Source: Perkinsela sp. pyNocScin1
Taxonomy: Eukaryota > Euglenozoa > Kinetoplastea > Prokinetoplastida > Perkinselidae
Assembly: GCA_964019655.1 (NCBI GenBank)
Contig: CAXHTR010000002.1
Coordinates: 496,001 to 560,000 of the forward strand
Direction: 5' to 3'
DNA length: 64,000 nt
The position numbers and the translations under genes were made by a program. Of the stretch, positions 1-6,915 are shown piece by piece. Positions within the stretch are counted from its first letter, which is position 1, and the number at the start of each line of letters is the position of its first letter. The notes beneath the pieces are model-generated. The model worked only from the letters and a program-made list of their open reading frames with translations. It was not told the DNA's origin and did not search any database.

Positions 1-1
1 G

Positions 2-436
2 TCTTGCTTCGAAAAAGTACTTCAGGAGCCCCCTCGAAGCCAGCTCGTTCACATGGATGTCTTCACGGACAACTTTCAGGTCGGTGATGAAGGCTTGACC
101 ACAGATGAGCTTAACTTCATTCGTGTACACAATGCAAATGGGCGTGATGAAGTTGAGGTGCAGCGGTATATGACGTTTTTGGGTGGAGAAAAACCTTTGC
201 AGGTTGTCGCGCGCCCTGAGAAGTCAGTGAGACATCAAGCTATACATGACTCTGGCGCTTCAGATTGCACCGCAAAATCGACGTATGCGACACGTAACTC
301 AGAGGATTCGGAAAGATCAAGTTCATCACCCTCACTCAAGTCAATCCCGGATGAAGATAGCGACTCCATCTACGACAGTCCAGACGAAGATTTGAGCTGT
401 GCTGAAGAAGTAGATTATGTTCGATGTTGCTGTTGA
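2..436 (+). CDS. C-terminal part of an unrecognised acidic, Ser-rich protein (5' truncated by window edge)
   Basis: The reading frame is open from the first full codon of the window through the ATG at 53, so this is most likely the end of a longer gene whose start lies off the left edge. The visible part has a folded-looking stretch (about the first 75 residues after the ATG), then a Ser/Asp/Glu-rich tail, and it ends in three cysteines just before the stop. A double or triple Cys end is the kind of terminus that Rab geranylgeranyltransferase or palmitoyltransferases modify, but no GTPase motif can be seen in the visible portion. I do not recognise the family. It is followed after about 100 bp by the bromodomain gene on the same strand. 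Confidence 0.55.
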   Translation, partial: SCFEKVLQEPPRSQLVHMDVFTDNFQVGDEGLTTDELNFIRVHNANGRDEVEVQRYMTFLGGEKPLQVVARPEKSVRHQAIHDSGASDCTAKSTYATRNSEDSERSSSSPSLKSIPDEDSDSIYDSPDEDLSCAEEVDYVRCCC

Positions 437-492
437 CCCGTTTCTCTACAAGATCTCAGTCCAACACAGATTCTTATTAAATGTGGCATTTC

Positions 493-502
493 AGTGTTTC
501 AG
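493..502 (+). promoter_or_regulatory. candidate trans-splice acceptor before bromodomain gene
   Basis: TTTCAG occurs twice within 9 bases, giving AG at 493-494 and 501-502, 38-46 bases before the ATG at 540. This fits a spliced-leader acceptor, inferred from position and composition only. Confidence 0.35.
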
Positions 503-539
503 AATTAAATGACCACGAATGAGGGAAAGCCATTAGCCC

Positions 540-1226
540 ATGAATTCGGTTGAAAAACATATCAATATCGACGCGTACATAGCGCGTGCGCTCCTCTCGT
601 GCTCTGGCACGATGGCCTTTGATCCTGTGTCTGTGGCTAACGCGATGTACAAGGTCGAAGGTAAGGTTTTACCATTAGATGAAATCACAGAACGCTTTTT
701 TCATCTTCTTTCACCGTGTGAAACCCATGATGAGCGCGAAAGGCTTTTAAGCAAGTGTGTGCGGGATGCTTCTGAGCAATCGCACAAAAGAGGAAGAAAA
801 GTGTCGTCTCGAAGTGAAGGGAAGTCTACGAATGCCAAAAGCCATGAAAATCGCATGGCAAAGAGCACTTCTGGCCATGATAGCCATGATCCAACGAAGG
901 AACAGCTTCTCGAATGCCTGAATTACATCTGCACGTCACATCTTAGTGACATCTTCCTTCAGCCCGTCGACTCAAATATATTCATGTCATTCAACCAATA
1001 TTATGAAGGCCCGTATATTACCCGAATTTTTCATCCTATGGATTTAGGGAGTATTCGCCGCATGATTGAGACTGGATCGATTCACACGTGGTGTGCGCTC
1101 TCTGAGAACTTAGTGCTGATTGCTACAAACTGCGTTTTTTTCAATGCGCCAGATAGTGAATTTCCTAAGCTGGGTAAACAGTTTTGCAAGTTTGCCCTTG
1201 GTGCAATAAATGACTTCGCACACTAG
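540..1226 (+). CDS. bromodomain protein
   Basis: A 228-residue protein with one bromodomain in its C-terminal half (about residues 118-226). The ZA-loop and helix-A region contains the recognisable run FHPMDLGSIRRMIETGS (compare YPMDLSTIRRRLE in other bromodomains), and helix B/C carries the acetyl-lysine-contacting Asn in CVFFNAPDSEF (usual NARxYN type). Such domains read acetylated lysines on histones, and in kinetoplastids several bromodomain factors mark transcription start regions. The N-terminal 75 residues form a separate small helical region, followed by a basic, Ser-rich linker (residues about 80-115). No second bromodomain or ET domain is present. Two pyrimidine-AG sites (493-494 and 501-502) lie just upstream. 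Which numbered bromodomain factor it corresponds to cannot be told from the sequence alone. Confidence 0.85.
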   Translation: MNSVEKHINIDAYIARALLSCSGTMAFDPVSVANAMYKVEGKVLPLDEITERFFHLLSPCETHDERERLLSKCVRDASEQSHKRGRKVSSRSEGKSTNAKSHENRMAKSTSGHDSHDPTKEQLLECLNYICTSHLSDIFLQPVDSNIFMSFNQYYEGPYITRIFHPMDLGSIRRMIETGSIHTWCALSENLVLIATNCVFFNAPDSEFPKLGKQFCKFALGAINDFAH

Positions 1227-1314
1227 TGTGAATCCTGAATTTAGTGTGATTGATAATCATCGAGTCACCTATAAAAATTTCGAGTATTTACCTTCAAAAT
1301 GTCGGGCAAAAGTG

Positions 1315-1387
1315 TACCTCAGACGGGACTCGAACCCGCAATCTTTGGCTTAGGAAGCCAACGCCTTCACCATTAGGCTACTGAGGC
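1315..1387 (-). tRNA. tRNA-Arg (anticodon CCT)
   Basis: The reverse complement folds into a full cloverleaf of 73 nt: acceptor GCCTCAG pairs with CTGAGGT, discriminator A; anticodon stem TTGGC/GCCAA closes loop TTCCTAA, giving anticodon CCT (reads AGG); the T arm is GCGGG-TTCGAGT-CCCGT with the B-box GGTTCGAGTCC. No intron. A TTTT run follows the gene on its own strand, suitable for Pol III termination. Confidence 0.95.
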
Positions 1388-1393
1388 CTTAAA

Positions 1394-1465
1394 TGGTCTT
1401 ACTGAGATTCGAACTCAGGTCAACGGATTCAAAGTCCGATGTGCTAACCACTACACTATAAGACC
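1394..1465 (-). tRNA. tRNA-Gln (anticodon TTG)
   Basis: Reverse complement is a 72-nt cloverleaf with acceptor GGTCTTA/TAAGACC and discriminator A. The anticodon stem TCGGA/TCCGA closes loop CTTTGAA, anticodon TTG (reads CAA). B-box GTTCGAATC is intact. It sits only 6 bases from the tRNA-Arg gene on the same strand, and no clear T-run separates them. Confidence 0.95.
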
Positions 1466-1514
1466 GCGTGAAATTCACCGTCGCAAGCTTCAGATAGAAT
1501 TATCACACATGTAA

Positions 1515-1586
1515 GGGCCCAACCGGGAATTGAACCCGGGACCTCTCGCACCCTAAGCGAGAATCATGCCACTAGACCATTGGACC
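1515..1586 (-). tRNA. tRNA-Pro (anticodon AGG)
   Basis: Reverse complement is a 72-nt cloverleaf with acceptor GGTCCAA/TTGGGCC and discriminator C, as usual for eukaryotic tRNA-Pro. Loop TTAGGGT on a CTCGC/GCGAG stem gives anticodon AGG, whose first base would normally be edited to inosine. It closely resembles the second proline tRNA at 1946-2017 in the D and anticodon arms. Confidence 0.95.
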
Positions 1587-1661
1587 GTCAAATAGAGCTT
1601 CACAAGTGCAGCAGCTCACTTTTAATATTTAGCTGTGCTTATTGACGTTTGACACAATGAA

Positions 1662-1734
1662 GCCCGTCTAGCTCAGTCGGTAGAGCGCCAGACTCTTAAT
1701 CTGGTGGTCGTGGGTTCGAGCCCCACGGTGGGTG
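1662..1734 (+). tRNA. tRNA-Lys (anticodon CTT)
   Basis: A 73-nt cloverleaf: acceptor GCCCGTC/GGTGGGT, discriminator G, anticodon stem CCAGA/TCTGG with loop CTCTTAA giving anticodon CTT (reads AAG). The D-arm has the typical TAGCTCAGTCGGTAGAGC run (A-box). A TTTTT run at 1735-1739 follows directly as a Pol III terminator. Confidence 0.96.
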
Positions 1735-1814
1735 TTTTTCATCTCAAACTACCATGCATCTTACAGCCTGGGCGGATGAGTCAATCTCTGCGCTTAGTTA
1801 AGGAATTGGACCAT

Positions 1815-1895
1815 GAGGGTATACTCAAGTGGTTAAGAGGCTTCACTCGAAATGAAGTGTGTTTACACGCGCAGGTTCGAATCCTGCTACCCTCG
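1815..1895 (+). tRNA. tRNA-Ser (anticodon CGA)
   Basis: An 81-nt class II tRNA: acceptor GAGGGTA/TACCCTC with discriminator G, anticodon stem CTTCA/TGAAG with loop CTCGAAA giving CGA (reads TCG), and a long variable arm around TGTTTACA typical of serine tRNAs. The T arm GCAGG-TTCGAAT-CCTGC is intact. A short T-rich tract follows. Confidence 0.94.
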
Positions 1896-1945
1896 TTTCT
1901 AACTGAGACTAATACCCTCTTGTATTTAAAAGGACAGCATATGTC

Positions 1946-2017
1946 GGCCGCATGGTCTAGTGGTATGATTCTCGCTTTGGGTGCGAGAGGCCACGGGTTC
2001 GATTCCCGTTGCGGCCC
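1946..2017 (+). tRNA. tRNA-Pro (anticodon TGG)
   Basis: A 72-nt cloverleaf: acceptor GGCCGCA/TGCGGCC, discriminator C, anticodon loop TTTGGGT giving TGG (reads CCA and, with wobble, other CCN). The D arm and anticodon stem match the AGG isoacceptor at 1515-1586 almost base for base, so the two are paralogues with diverged acceptor stems. TTTT follows at once. Confidence 0.95.
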
Positions 2018-2052
2018 TTTTCTCGGAGGAAAAATCCATTTCTTCCAGAAAA

Positions 2053-2124
2053 CTCCGACACCGGGAATCGAACCCGGGTTTTGCGGGTGAGAGCCGCATG
2101 TGCTACCGACTATACCATATCGGA
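2053..2124 (-). tRNA. tRNA-Glu (anticodon CTC)
   Basis: Reverse complement is a 72-nt cloverleaf: acceptor TCCGATA/TGTCGGA, discriminator G, anticodon stem TGCGG/CCGCA with loop CTCTCAC giving CTC (reads GAG). T arm CCGGG-TTCGATT-CCCGG. A TTTT tract follows on its own strand. It is the last tRNA before the minus-strand protein run that ends at 2202. Confidence 0.95.
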
Positions 2125-2201
2125 TTAGTAAAAGGAAAAGTGGTATAAATAGTGAGTAATATCTCTGCGCTGGTGTTCAACCCACAATCCTCTTACCATG
2201 C

Positions 2202-3836
2202 TCACGCGTCACGGGTGCATAATCTTACGATAGGCCGAGCGCCCTCATGAATACCCGAGTGCAGAGCGTCGTTCACACTGATACCATCGAATGAAGATCC
2301 ACACACGACAAACGAAGGGCACTCCCGAAGCAAGATCTCGCGTATTCGCGTTACCCGGCTAAGATAGCCTGGAGTGTATTGAGGTATTGCCTCAGTCCAT
2401 TCATAGCTATGAGCGACAAGGTCTGCGTCGTCTGTGGAGTGAGCGAATGTCGGTACAGCACGCTGCACTGCACGTCGAGCGCACAACTGCATGGATTCTT
2501 TTTCGTTCGTGCAAGCGCTGCCCTTAAGCATGACTGTGCAAACACTTATATTGTGAGAGTAGCGCGCGGGGAAAGCTGATGAATCAAATATGACACCAAG
2601 TATCGGATCTCTGGGGTCACAGGTGAGATAGCCGAATCCGCGAGGTAGCTTAAGTTTGCTTCGCGGTGAAAGCACGTTTGCAACAGTCACGCTTTTGCAT
2701 TGCATGGTGCTCAGCAACTGCCTGAAGGCGACTGTACCTATTCCAGCGACCTTTGCTGTGCCCGTCTCCAAAATTATTTCCTTCTCCTTTGATGAAAGTA
2801 AAACTTTCAAAAGTCTATTCGCTGGTAATGCGCATATAACATAATCTGCCAACACTGTTTGGTTTCCTTCAGCTGTTGCTATGGTAAGAGCAAATTCCGT
2901 ACCGTGTATGTCTTCCTGGCCCTCGTGACATATTCGATGCAGAGCAAGAGCTTCACTTTGCAGCATAAAGCTGACTCTCGGATCCTTGCATGTTGCGTGG
3001 TAGATTCCCATCGGTAATTGCATCATGCCTTTTTCAAAGGTATAAATAGCGTTCGCACGCGAAAGCTTGAGAGGAAGGTCTTCGTCTTCGTAACCAATTG
3101 TGCCCGCCTCATGCTGAAACCTCAACAACTTCGTGCACCTTTCTCGAAAGTTCATAAATAGCGACGTTGGAATACGCTTTACATCCTCTTTTACTTTCGA
3201 GAAGTACGAAGCTAAGGTTTTCAGAGCCTCGGGAAACCCGTCCTTTACGGAAATAGCATGGGGGTTTCCAGCAAATATTCCTCTAATCATCGATTTCCCT
3301 ACGACGTCAGCGAATCTTTTACCGAAATTGTTGCACAGGAAAAAGAAGAATGAAGCATTGTTACTTGATGGATCACTCAAGACAGGAAAGACTCTTTGTA
3401 TTCCTTTTCGAGCAACTGCTTTCCACTCGATCATACGGACAACAGACCATGTGGTGAGCTCATGCAAACAACCTTTTTCATAAATCATTCGACGGGATGC
3501 ACTTACAGCAGGACTTATCAGATATTTTGCTAGTCCCAGTTCAACAATCGTGCGCAGTGTTGTAAGCCCCCTTCCCTTGGTTCGGAAAGAATGTGGACCA
3601 AAATCATGATAAACATCAGTTTGGAACTCAGCTTCACCGTCCGCGCGAGACTGAATTTTTCCTCCCACTTTATCGTCAGCCTCAATTAATGTAAAAGAGT
3701 AATTGTCGGCTGTTAAAGTTTGTGTAAGTGAATGTAGCGCTGATAAACCTGATATTCCACCCCCTAAAATGACAATATGTGCCTTTTTCCAGCTCAGCTC
3801 GGGCATTTCCAGATTATTTGACGAAAAAAGGGTCAT
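2202..3836 (-). CDS. PPOX: protoporphyrinogen IX oxidase, oxygen-dependent HemY/PPOX type
   Basis: This flavoenzyme oxidises protoporphyrinogen IX to protoporphyrin IX, the step before ferrochelatase in haem synthesis, normally on the mitochondrial inner membrane facing the intermembrane space. The 544-residue product has the FAD dinucleotide-binding GGGISG at residues 25-30 followed by an acidic strand end (LIEAD) and GGKI. Family landmarks are easy to see: SMIRGIFAGN mid-protein, GFGYL then DPILGVIFDSSAFP, IPQYTPGY, and near the C-terminus the FAD-contacting FVVCGSSFDGISVNDALHSG. These match the animal/plant mitochondrial PPOX pattern, not the flavodoxin-like HemG family. The length is about 60 residues longer than human PPOX because of small insertions. 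It is the last gene of a minus-strand run and stops about 80 bp from the tRNA cluster. Confidence 0.93.
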   Translation of the reverse strand: MTLFSSNNLEMPELSWKKAHIVILGGGISGLSALHSLTQTLTADNYSFTLIEADDKVGGKIQSRADGEAEFQTDVYHDFGPHSFRTKGRGLTTLRTIVELGLAKYLISPAVSASRRMIYEKGCLHELTTWSVVRMIEWKAVARKGIQRVFPVLSDPSSNNASFFFFLCNNFGKRFADVVGKSMIRGIFAGNPHAISVKDGFPEALKTLASYFSKVKEDVKRIPTSLFMNFRERCTKLLRFQHEAGTIGYEDEDLPLKLSRANAIYTFEKGMMQLPMGIYHATCKDPRVSFMLQSEALALHRICHEGQEDIHGTEFALTIATAEGNQTVLADYVICALPANRLLKVLLSSKEKEIILETGTAKVAGIGTVAFRQLLSTMQCKSVTVANVLSPRSKLKLPRGFGYLTCDPRDPILGVIFDSSAFPARYSHNISVCTVMLKGSACTNEKESMQLCARRAVQRAVPTFAHSTDDADLVAHSYEWTEAIPQYTPGYLSRVTRIREILLRECPSFVVCGSSFDGISVNDALHSGIHEGARPIVRLCTRDA

Positions 3837-3997
3837 TTGATAGGCTGTATGCAGTTCTTTATGACATCATATATGGATGCACACACTCACGAAGCAAGCA
3901 AGATTGCCTTTTGTTCACTGCTGCAGTCGAGGCATGTAATGAAGCGAAATAGCTTTGACTTACATTTGTCCCGGATCAAAAGTATTCTTTTCTTTTG

Positions 3998-4339
3998 CTA
4001 CTTCTGCCCCCTACATGGGTATTCGTTTCGCTTATTTCCAATCGAATGCTCTGATTTTCGAAAACTTGATCTTGAATCAGGCTGTTTTGAGTGCATGGGC
4101 TCTTTCATTATCTCACGATATCGATTTTTTGCGGCTGTATAGCAATTTTTCGCTGCGAGTGTCGGTGTTTTATGGGGATAATCAGCAGTCTGCGTTGCCT
4201 TCGATAATAGAGGCTTTTTCATGCTGGACAGTGCTTCTTCATACTGGCGGCTGAGAAATTCAAGTTTATGATTGTACTCTTGAATGATCTCAGATAGCTC
4301 ATTCACTGTATATGATGAATCACTTCGGTCATTCAGCAT
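3998..4339 (-). CDS. small hypothetical protein with N-terminal coiled coil
   Basis: A 113-residue ORF with an ATG, in the same direction as its neighbours and spaced like them (about 120 bp after the MCC alpha start-side gene, about 160 bp before PPOX). Residues about 10-45 are heptad-like and rich in Glu, Leu and Lys (NELSEIIQEYNHKLEFLSRQ), predicting a short coiled coil; the rest is basic, Ser/Pro-rich and probably disordered. No family recognised. The opposite strand has overlapping ORFs of similar length (3837-4142 and 3955-4254), but they run against the directional cluster and have poor composition. Spacing and orientation are the main reasons to believe this one. Confidence 0.55.
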   Translation of the reverse strand: MLNDRSDSSYTVNELSEIIQEYNHKLEFLSRQYEEALSSMKKPLLSKATQTADYPHKTPTLAAKNCYTAAKNRYREIMKEPMHSKQPDSRSSFRKSEHSIGNKRNEYPCRGQK

Positions 4340-4461
4340 TTTATCATAGCGACAAAATCAAGAACTTACACTGAACCAATCAAATACAAGTGGATGACAA
4401 GTACAAACAATGTGGCTCATCGGAAAACTTGATGTCGCAAAAAACGACCAATGTTCATCAT

Positions 4462-6603
4462 TCAGTTCATAACTTCTGCAATGACTTGCTTGGCTTGCAC
4501 AACACTACCTTCTTCTACCTTCAATGATATTCGCCCACTTGCACCACATCGCACTTCGAATTCCATTTTCATTGCATGCAATAAAAGGATAAGCTGTCCT
4601 TTAACGATGCTCGCTCCTTCTGGCACGAGAATCTTGGAAACTCGACCGGTGATGGGCGCAACTATATCCCGATGGTTCTCTGACTGTTGTTCATGGTGTT
4701 CGGATTCTAGCTGAGGGTTGCGATAGTCTAGGGTCACAAGGGTGCCATCGGGGAATAACACATGAAAACTCTCCACATCTGCCGTTGCTTTTATGATACA
4801 TTGTAATTGAAGCTTTTCTTTCGCATCAATTAGCAGTTCAATGCGGTACATGGAAATATCATTTCCAAAATTTTCGTGGAGTTGAATTGCATCGTGCTTC
4901 ATACCGATTTCCATACGGGATGAACTGTCTCCGCATTCTTCATGCCTCCCATAAACTTTTTGGGCGTCAAAAATATCATACACTTCGAGACCCGTGATAT
5001 CATATGTTTTCCGGCGAACCCCCACATCACAATCTCTACGCTGAAGATGATCTGTGAAAACGAAGGTTGGGTAACGAGCTGCAAGAGCATTTACTCGCAT
5101 TTGAACAAAGGATCGTGGCAGACCGGTATGTAATCTATGCATCAGCAGAGCATCGGCTGTGAAAACTGATATTTTATGCATTCGCACTGAAATTCTTTCA
5201 ATTTTGCATAGATGAGACATGTGCTTTGAAACAAAGTCTGACTGATATTTTCCGGATTTGAAATCTTTCATCCTCAGGCATCTCAGGAGAAAATTTTTGT
5301 TCGTCATTACACCAACAATACTGACCTTATGCAATGAATCGATCAAGAGAGCTATGGCACCTGGGCGGGTGGAGCTTCTCGATACAATTTTGGCAATCAG
5401 GGGATCGTGATCAGCCTGAATCATCTCACCTTTGACAATGGATGTATCGATTCTGATTGAATTAGAGTCCGCCACTCTTGATCCCCACTGAACATCGAGA
5501 ATCTGTCCAGAGCAAGGAGTGAAGTTTTCTGATGCGTTCTCAGCGTAAAGTCGGGCCTCAATAGACGATCCTGCTACCCCTACTTGACTCTGTTTGAATG
5601 GAAGCGGTTCTCCCCTGGCAATCAAAATTTGAATTTCCACAAGATCAATGGGCTTTCCTTTCACTTTTACAATGCTTTCAGTAACTGGGTGCTCAACTTG
5701 AATTCTTGTATTCATTTCAAGGAAATAGAAGCTTTTCCTTTCATTGTCAAGGAGAAATTCTACTGTTCCGATGCCAGTATATTTAACGCTCTCTATGATC
5801 CTTTTAGCCGCCCTGTGCATGGATATTCTCAGAAACTGGGGAACTCGCGCTGGTGCTTCCTCAACTATTTTCTGATTTCTCCGTTGTACTGTGCATTCTC
5901 TATCATAGAGATGTACAGAGTTTCCATGCTCGTCTCGTGCTATTTGAACTTCGATGTGCCTGTAGCGAGCTAAGTATTTTTCTAATATGACTCGCTGTGA
6001 GCCAAAAAGGGCTTTGGCTTCTCGCTGCGCTTGATCAAGTGATTTTTCAAGTTCTTTTTCGTGCAGAACAAGCTTTATTCCTCTTCCACCTCCACCGAGG
6101 GCAGGTTTGATAACTAAAGGATACCCTATTACTTTGCCTGCCGCTAAAAGCTTTGATAAATTTTGCTTTCTTCCGTAGTAACCTTGCAATATTGGAATAC
6201 CCAAACCCTTCACGAACTGATTGCATCGCTGTTTGTCGCCCATGAGCCTGACTACAGAAGATTTGGGGCCAATAAATTTCAATTTTTGTTTTTCTACAGC
6301 TTTGATAAAAGATGCATTTTCACTTAGATATCCATATCCGGGGTGAACTGCATCAGCCTTACATTGTTTAGCTAGCTCAAGAAGAGACTCTGAGTTCATA
6401 TAGCTCGATGTCTTCTCGCACGAACCAATCATATATGCCTCATTAGACACTGCGGTGTGCTTGCTTTCCTTATCTGAAAGAGTAAAAACAGAGACACATT
6501 TGATTCCCATCCGTTTAGCTGTTCTAGAAATTCGGCACGCAATCTCACCTCTATTCGCGATGAGTAATTTCTGTACAGGTACGCGGTTTAATTTCCTTCG
6601 CAT
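4462..6603 (-). CDS. MCCC1: methylcrotonyl-CoA carboxylase, biotin-containing alpha subunit
   Basis: The alpha chain carboxylates its own biotin with ATP and bicarbonate, and the beta chain passes the carboxyl group to 3-methylcrotonyl-CoA in mitochondrial leucine breakdown. Visible order in 713 residues: biotin-carboxylase N-domain with LLIANRGEIACRI (residues about 13-25), ATP-grasp with the glycine loop KPALGGGGRGIKLV (about 164-177), the catalytic segment EMNTRIQVEHPVTE (about 291-304), C-domain, a beta-rich linker, and a C-terminal biotinyl domain with the biotin lysine in AMKME (about 675-679). The ALPHA-subunit layout without a carboxyltransferase domain excludes acetyl-CoA and pyruvate carboxylase. 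Propionyl-CoA carboxylase alpha is the main alternative; the C-domain wording (RIDTSIVKG, VGVMTNKNFLL) looks more like MCC. There is only a short basic N-terminus as a targeting signal. It is the first gene of its run, beside the divergent boundary. Confidence 0.85.
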   Translation of the reverse strand: MRRKLNRVPVQKLLIANRGEIACRISRTAKRMGIKCVSVFTLSDKESKHTAVSNEAYMIGSCEKTSSYMNSESLLELAKQCKADAVHPGYGYLSENASFIKAVEKQKLKFIGPKSSVVRLMGDKQRCNQFVKGLGIPILQGYYGRKQNLSKLLAAGKVIGYPLVIKPALGGGGRGIKLVLHEKELEKSLDQAQREAKALFGSQRVILEKYLARYRHIEVQIARDEHGNSVHLYDRECTVQRRNQKIVEEAPARVPQFLRISMHRAAKRIIESVKYTGIGTVEFLLDNERKSFYFLEMNTRIQVEHPVTESIVKVKGKPIDLVEIQILIARGEPLPFKQSQVGVAGSSIEARLYAENASENFTPCSGQILDVQWGSRVADSNSIRIDTSIVKGEMIQADHDPLIAKIVSRSSTRPGAIALLIDSLHKVSIVGVMTNKNFLLRCLRMKDFKSGKYQSDFVSKHMSHLCKIERISVRMHKISVFTADALLMHRLHTGLPRSFVQMRVNALAARYPTFVFTDHLQRRDCDVGVRRKTYDITGLEVYDIFDAQKVYGRHEECGDSSSRMEIGMKHDAIQLHENFGNDISMYRIELLIDAKEKLQLQCIIKATADVESFHVLFPDGTLVTLDYRNPQLESEHHEQQSENHRDIVAPITGRVSKILVPEGASIVKGQLILLLHAMKMEFEVRCGASGRISLKVEEGSVVQAKQVIAEVMN

Positions 6604-6915
6604 ACTTTGAGTGAAAATCAGATAAGTTGTGAAATTTCATTTACATCTTGATGCGGAAAATTATCCGCAGAATATTGGTATTTTTTATTAAAAATACGCT
6701 GCATTAATTTCAATGCTCAAGTTAACACAATAACCCCCCGACACATTCTATCGTTTGGTATCTATCTGTATGAAACATGCTTACGGGCGAAAGTTTTCGT
6801 TGATCGAGCAAGCACTATTTCCGGTTTACTATGACTGATTTTTTAGCAAATTTTAACGAAAGTGATACTTTCGATTTTCCTATTTCTTACTTCCCATGAC
6901 ACTTTTCCTACTATA
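6604..6915. other. divergent strand-switch region
   Basis: About 310 bp between the start of the minus-strand MCC alpha gene and the start of the plus-strand PheRS gene. It is AT-rich with a C6 run near 6735, and a T-rich tract ending in AG at 6845-6846. In kinetoplastids such divergent regions are where Pol II starts both polycistronic units; that role here is inferred from gene orientation. No coding sequence or RNA gene is visible. Confidence 0.6.
6836..6846 (+). promoter_or_regulatory. candidate trans-splice acceptor before PheRS beta
   Basis: A T-run ending TTTTTTAG (AG at 6845-6846), 70 bases upstream of the chosen ATG at 6916. Suggested spliced-leader acceptor; no transcript evidence. 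Confidence 0.4.

Noticed and set aside
1704-2090. 128-residue ORF across the tRNA cluster
   Set aside because: Runs through three tRNA genes; reading frames through tRNAs are a chance product.
3837-4254. Plus-strand ORFs opposite the small coiled-coil candidate
   Set aside because: They run against the directional cluster, and the minus-strand frame has better composition and spacing.
6862-6915. 18 extra N-terminal residues of PheRS beta
   Set aside because: Not conserved in the family; the motif MPT begins at the ATG at 6916.
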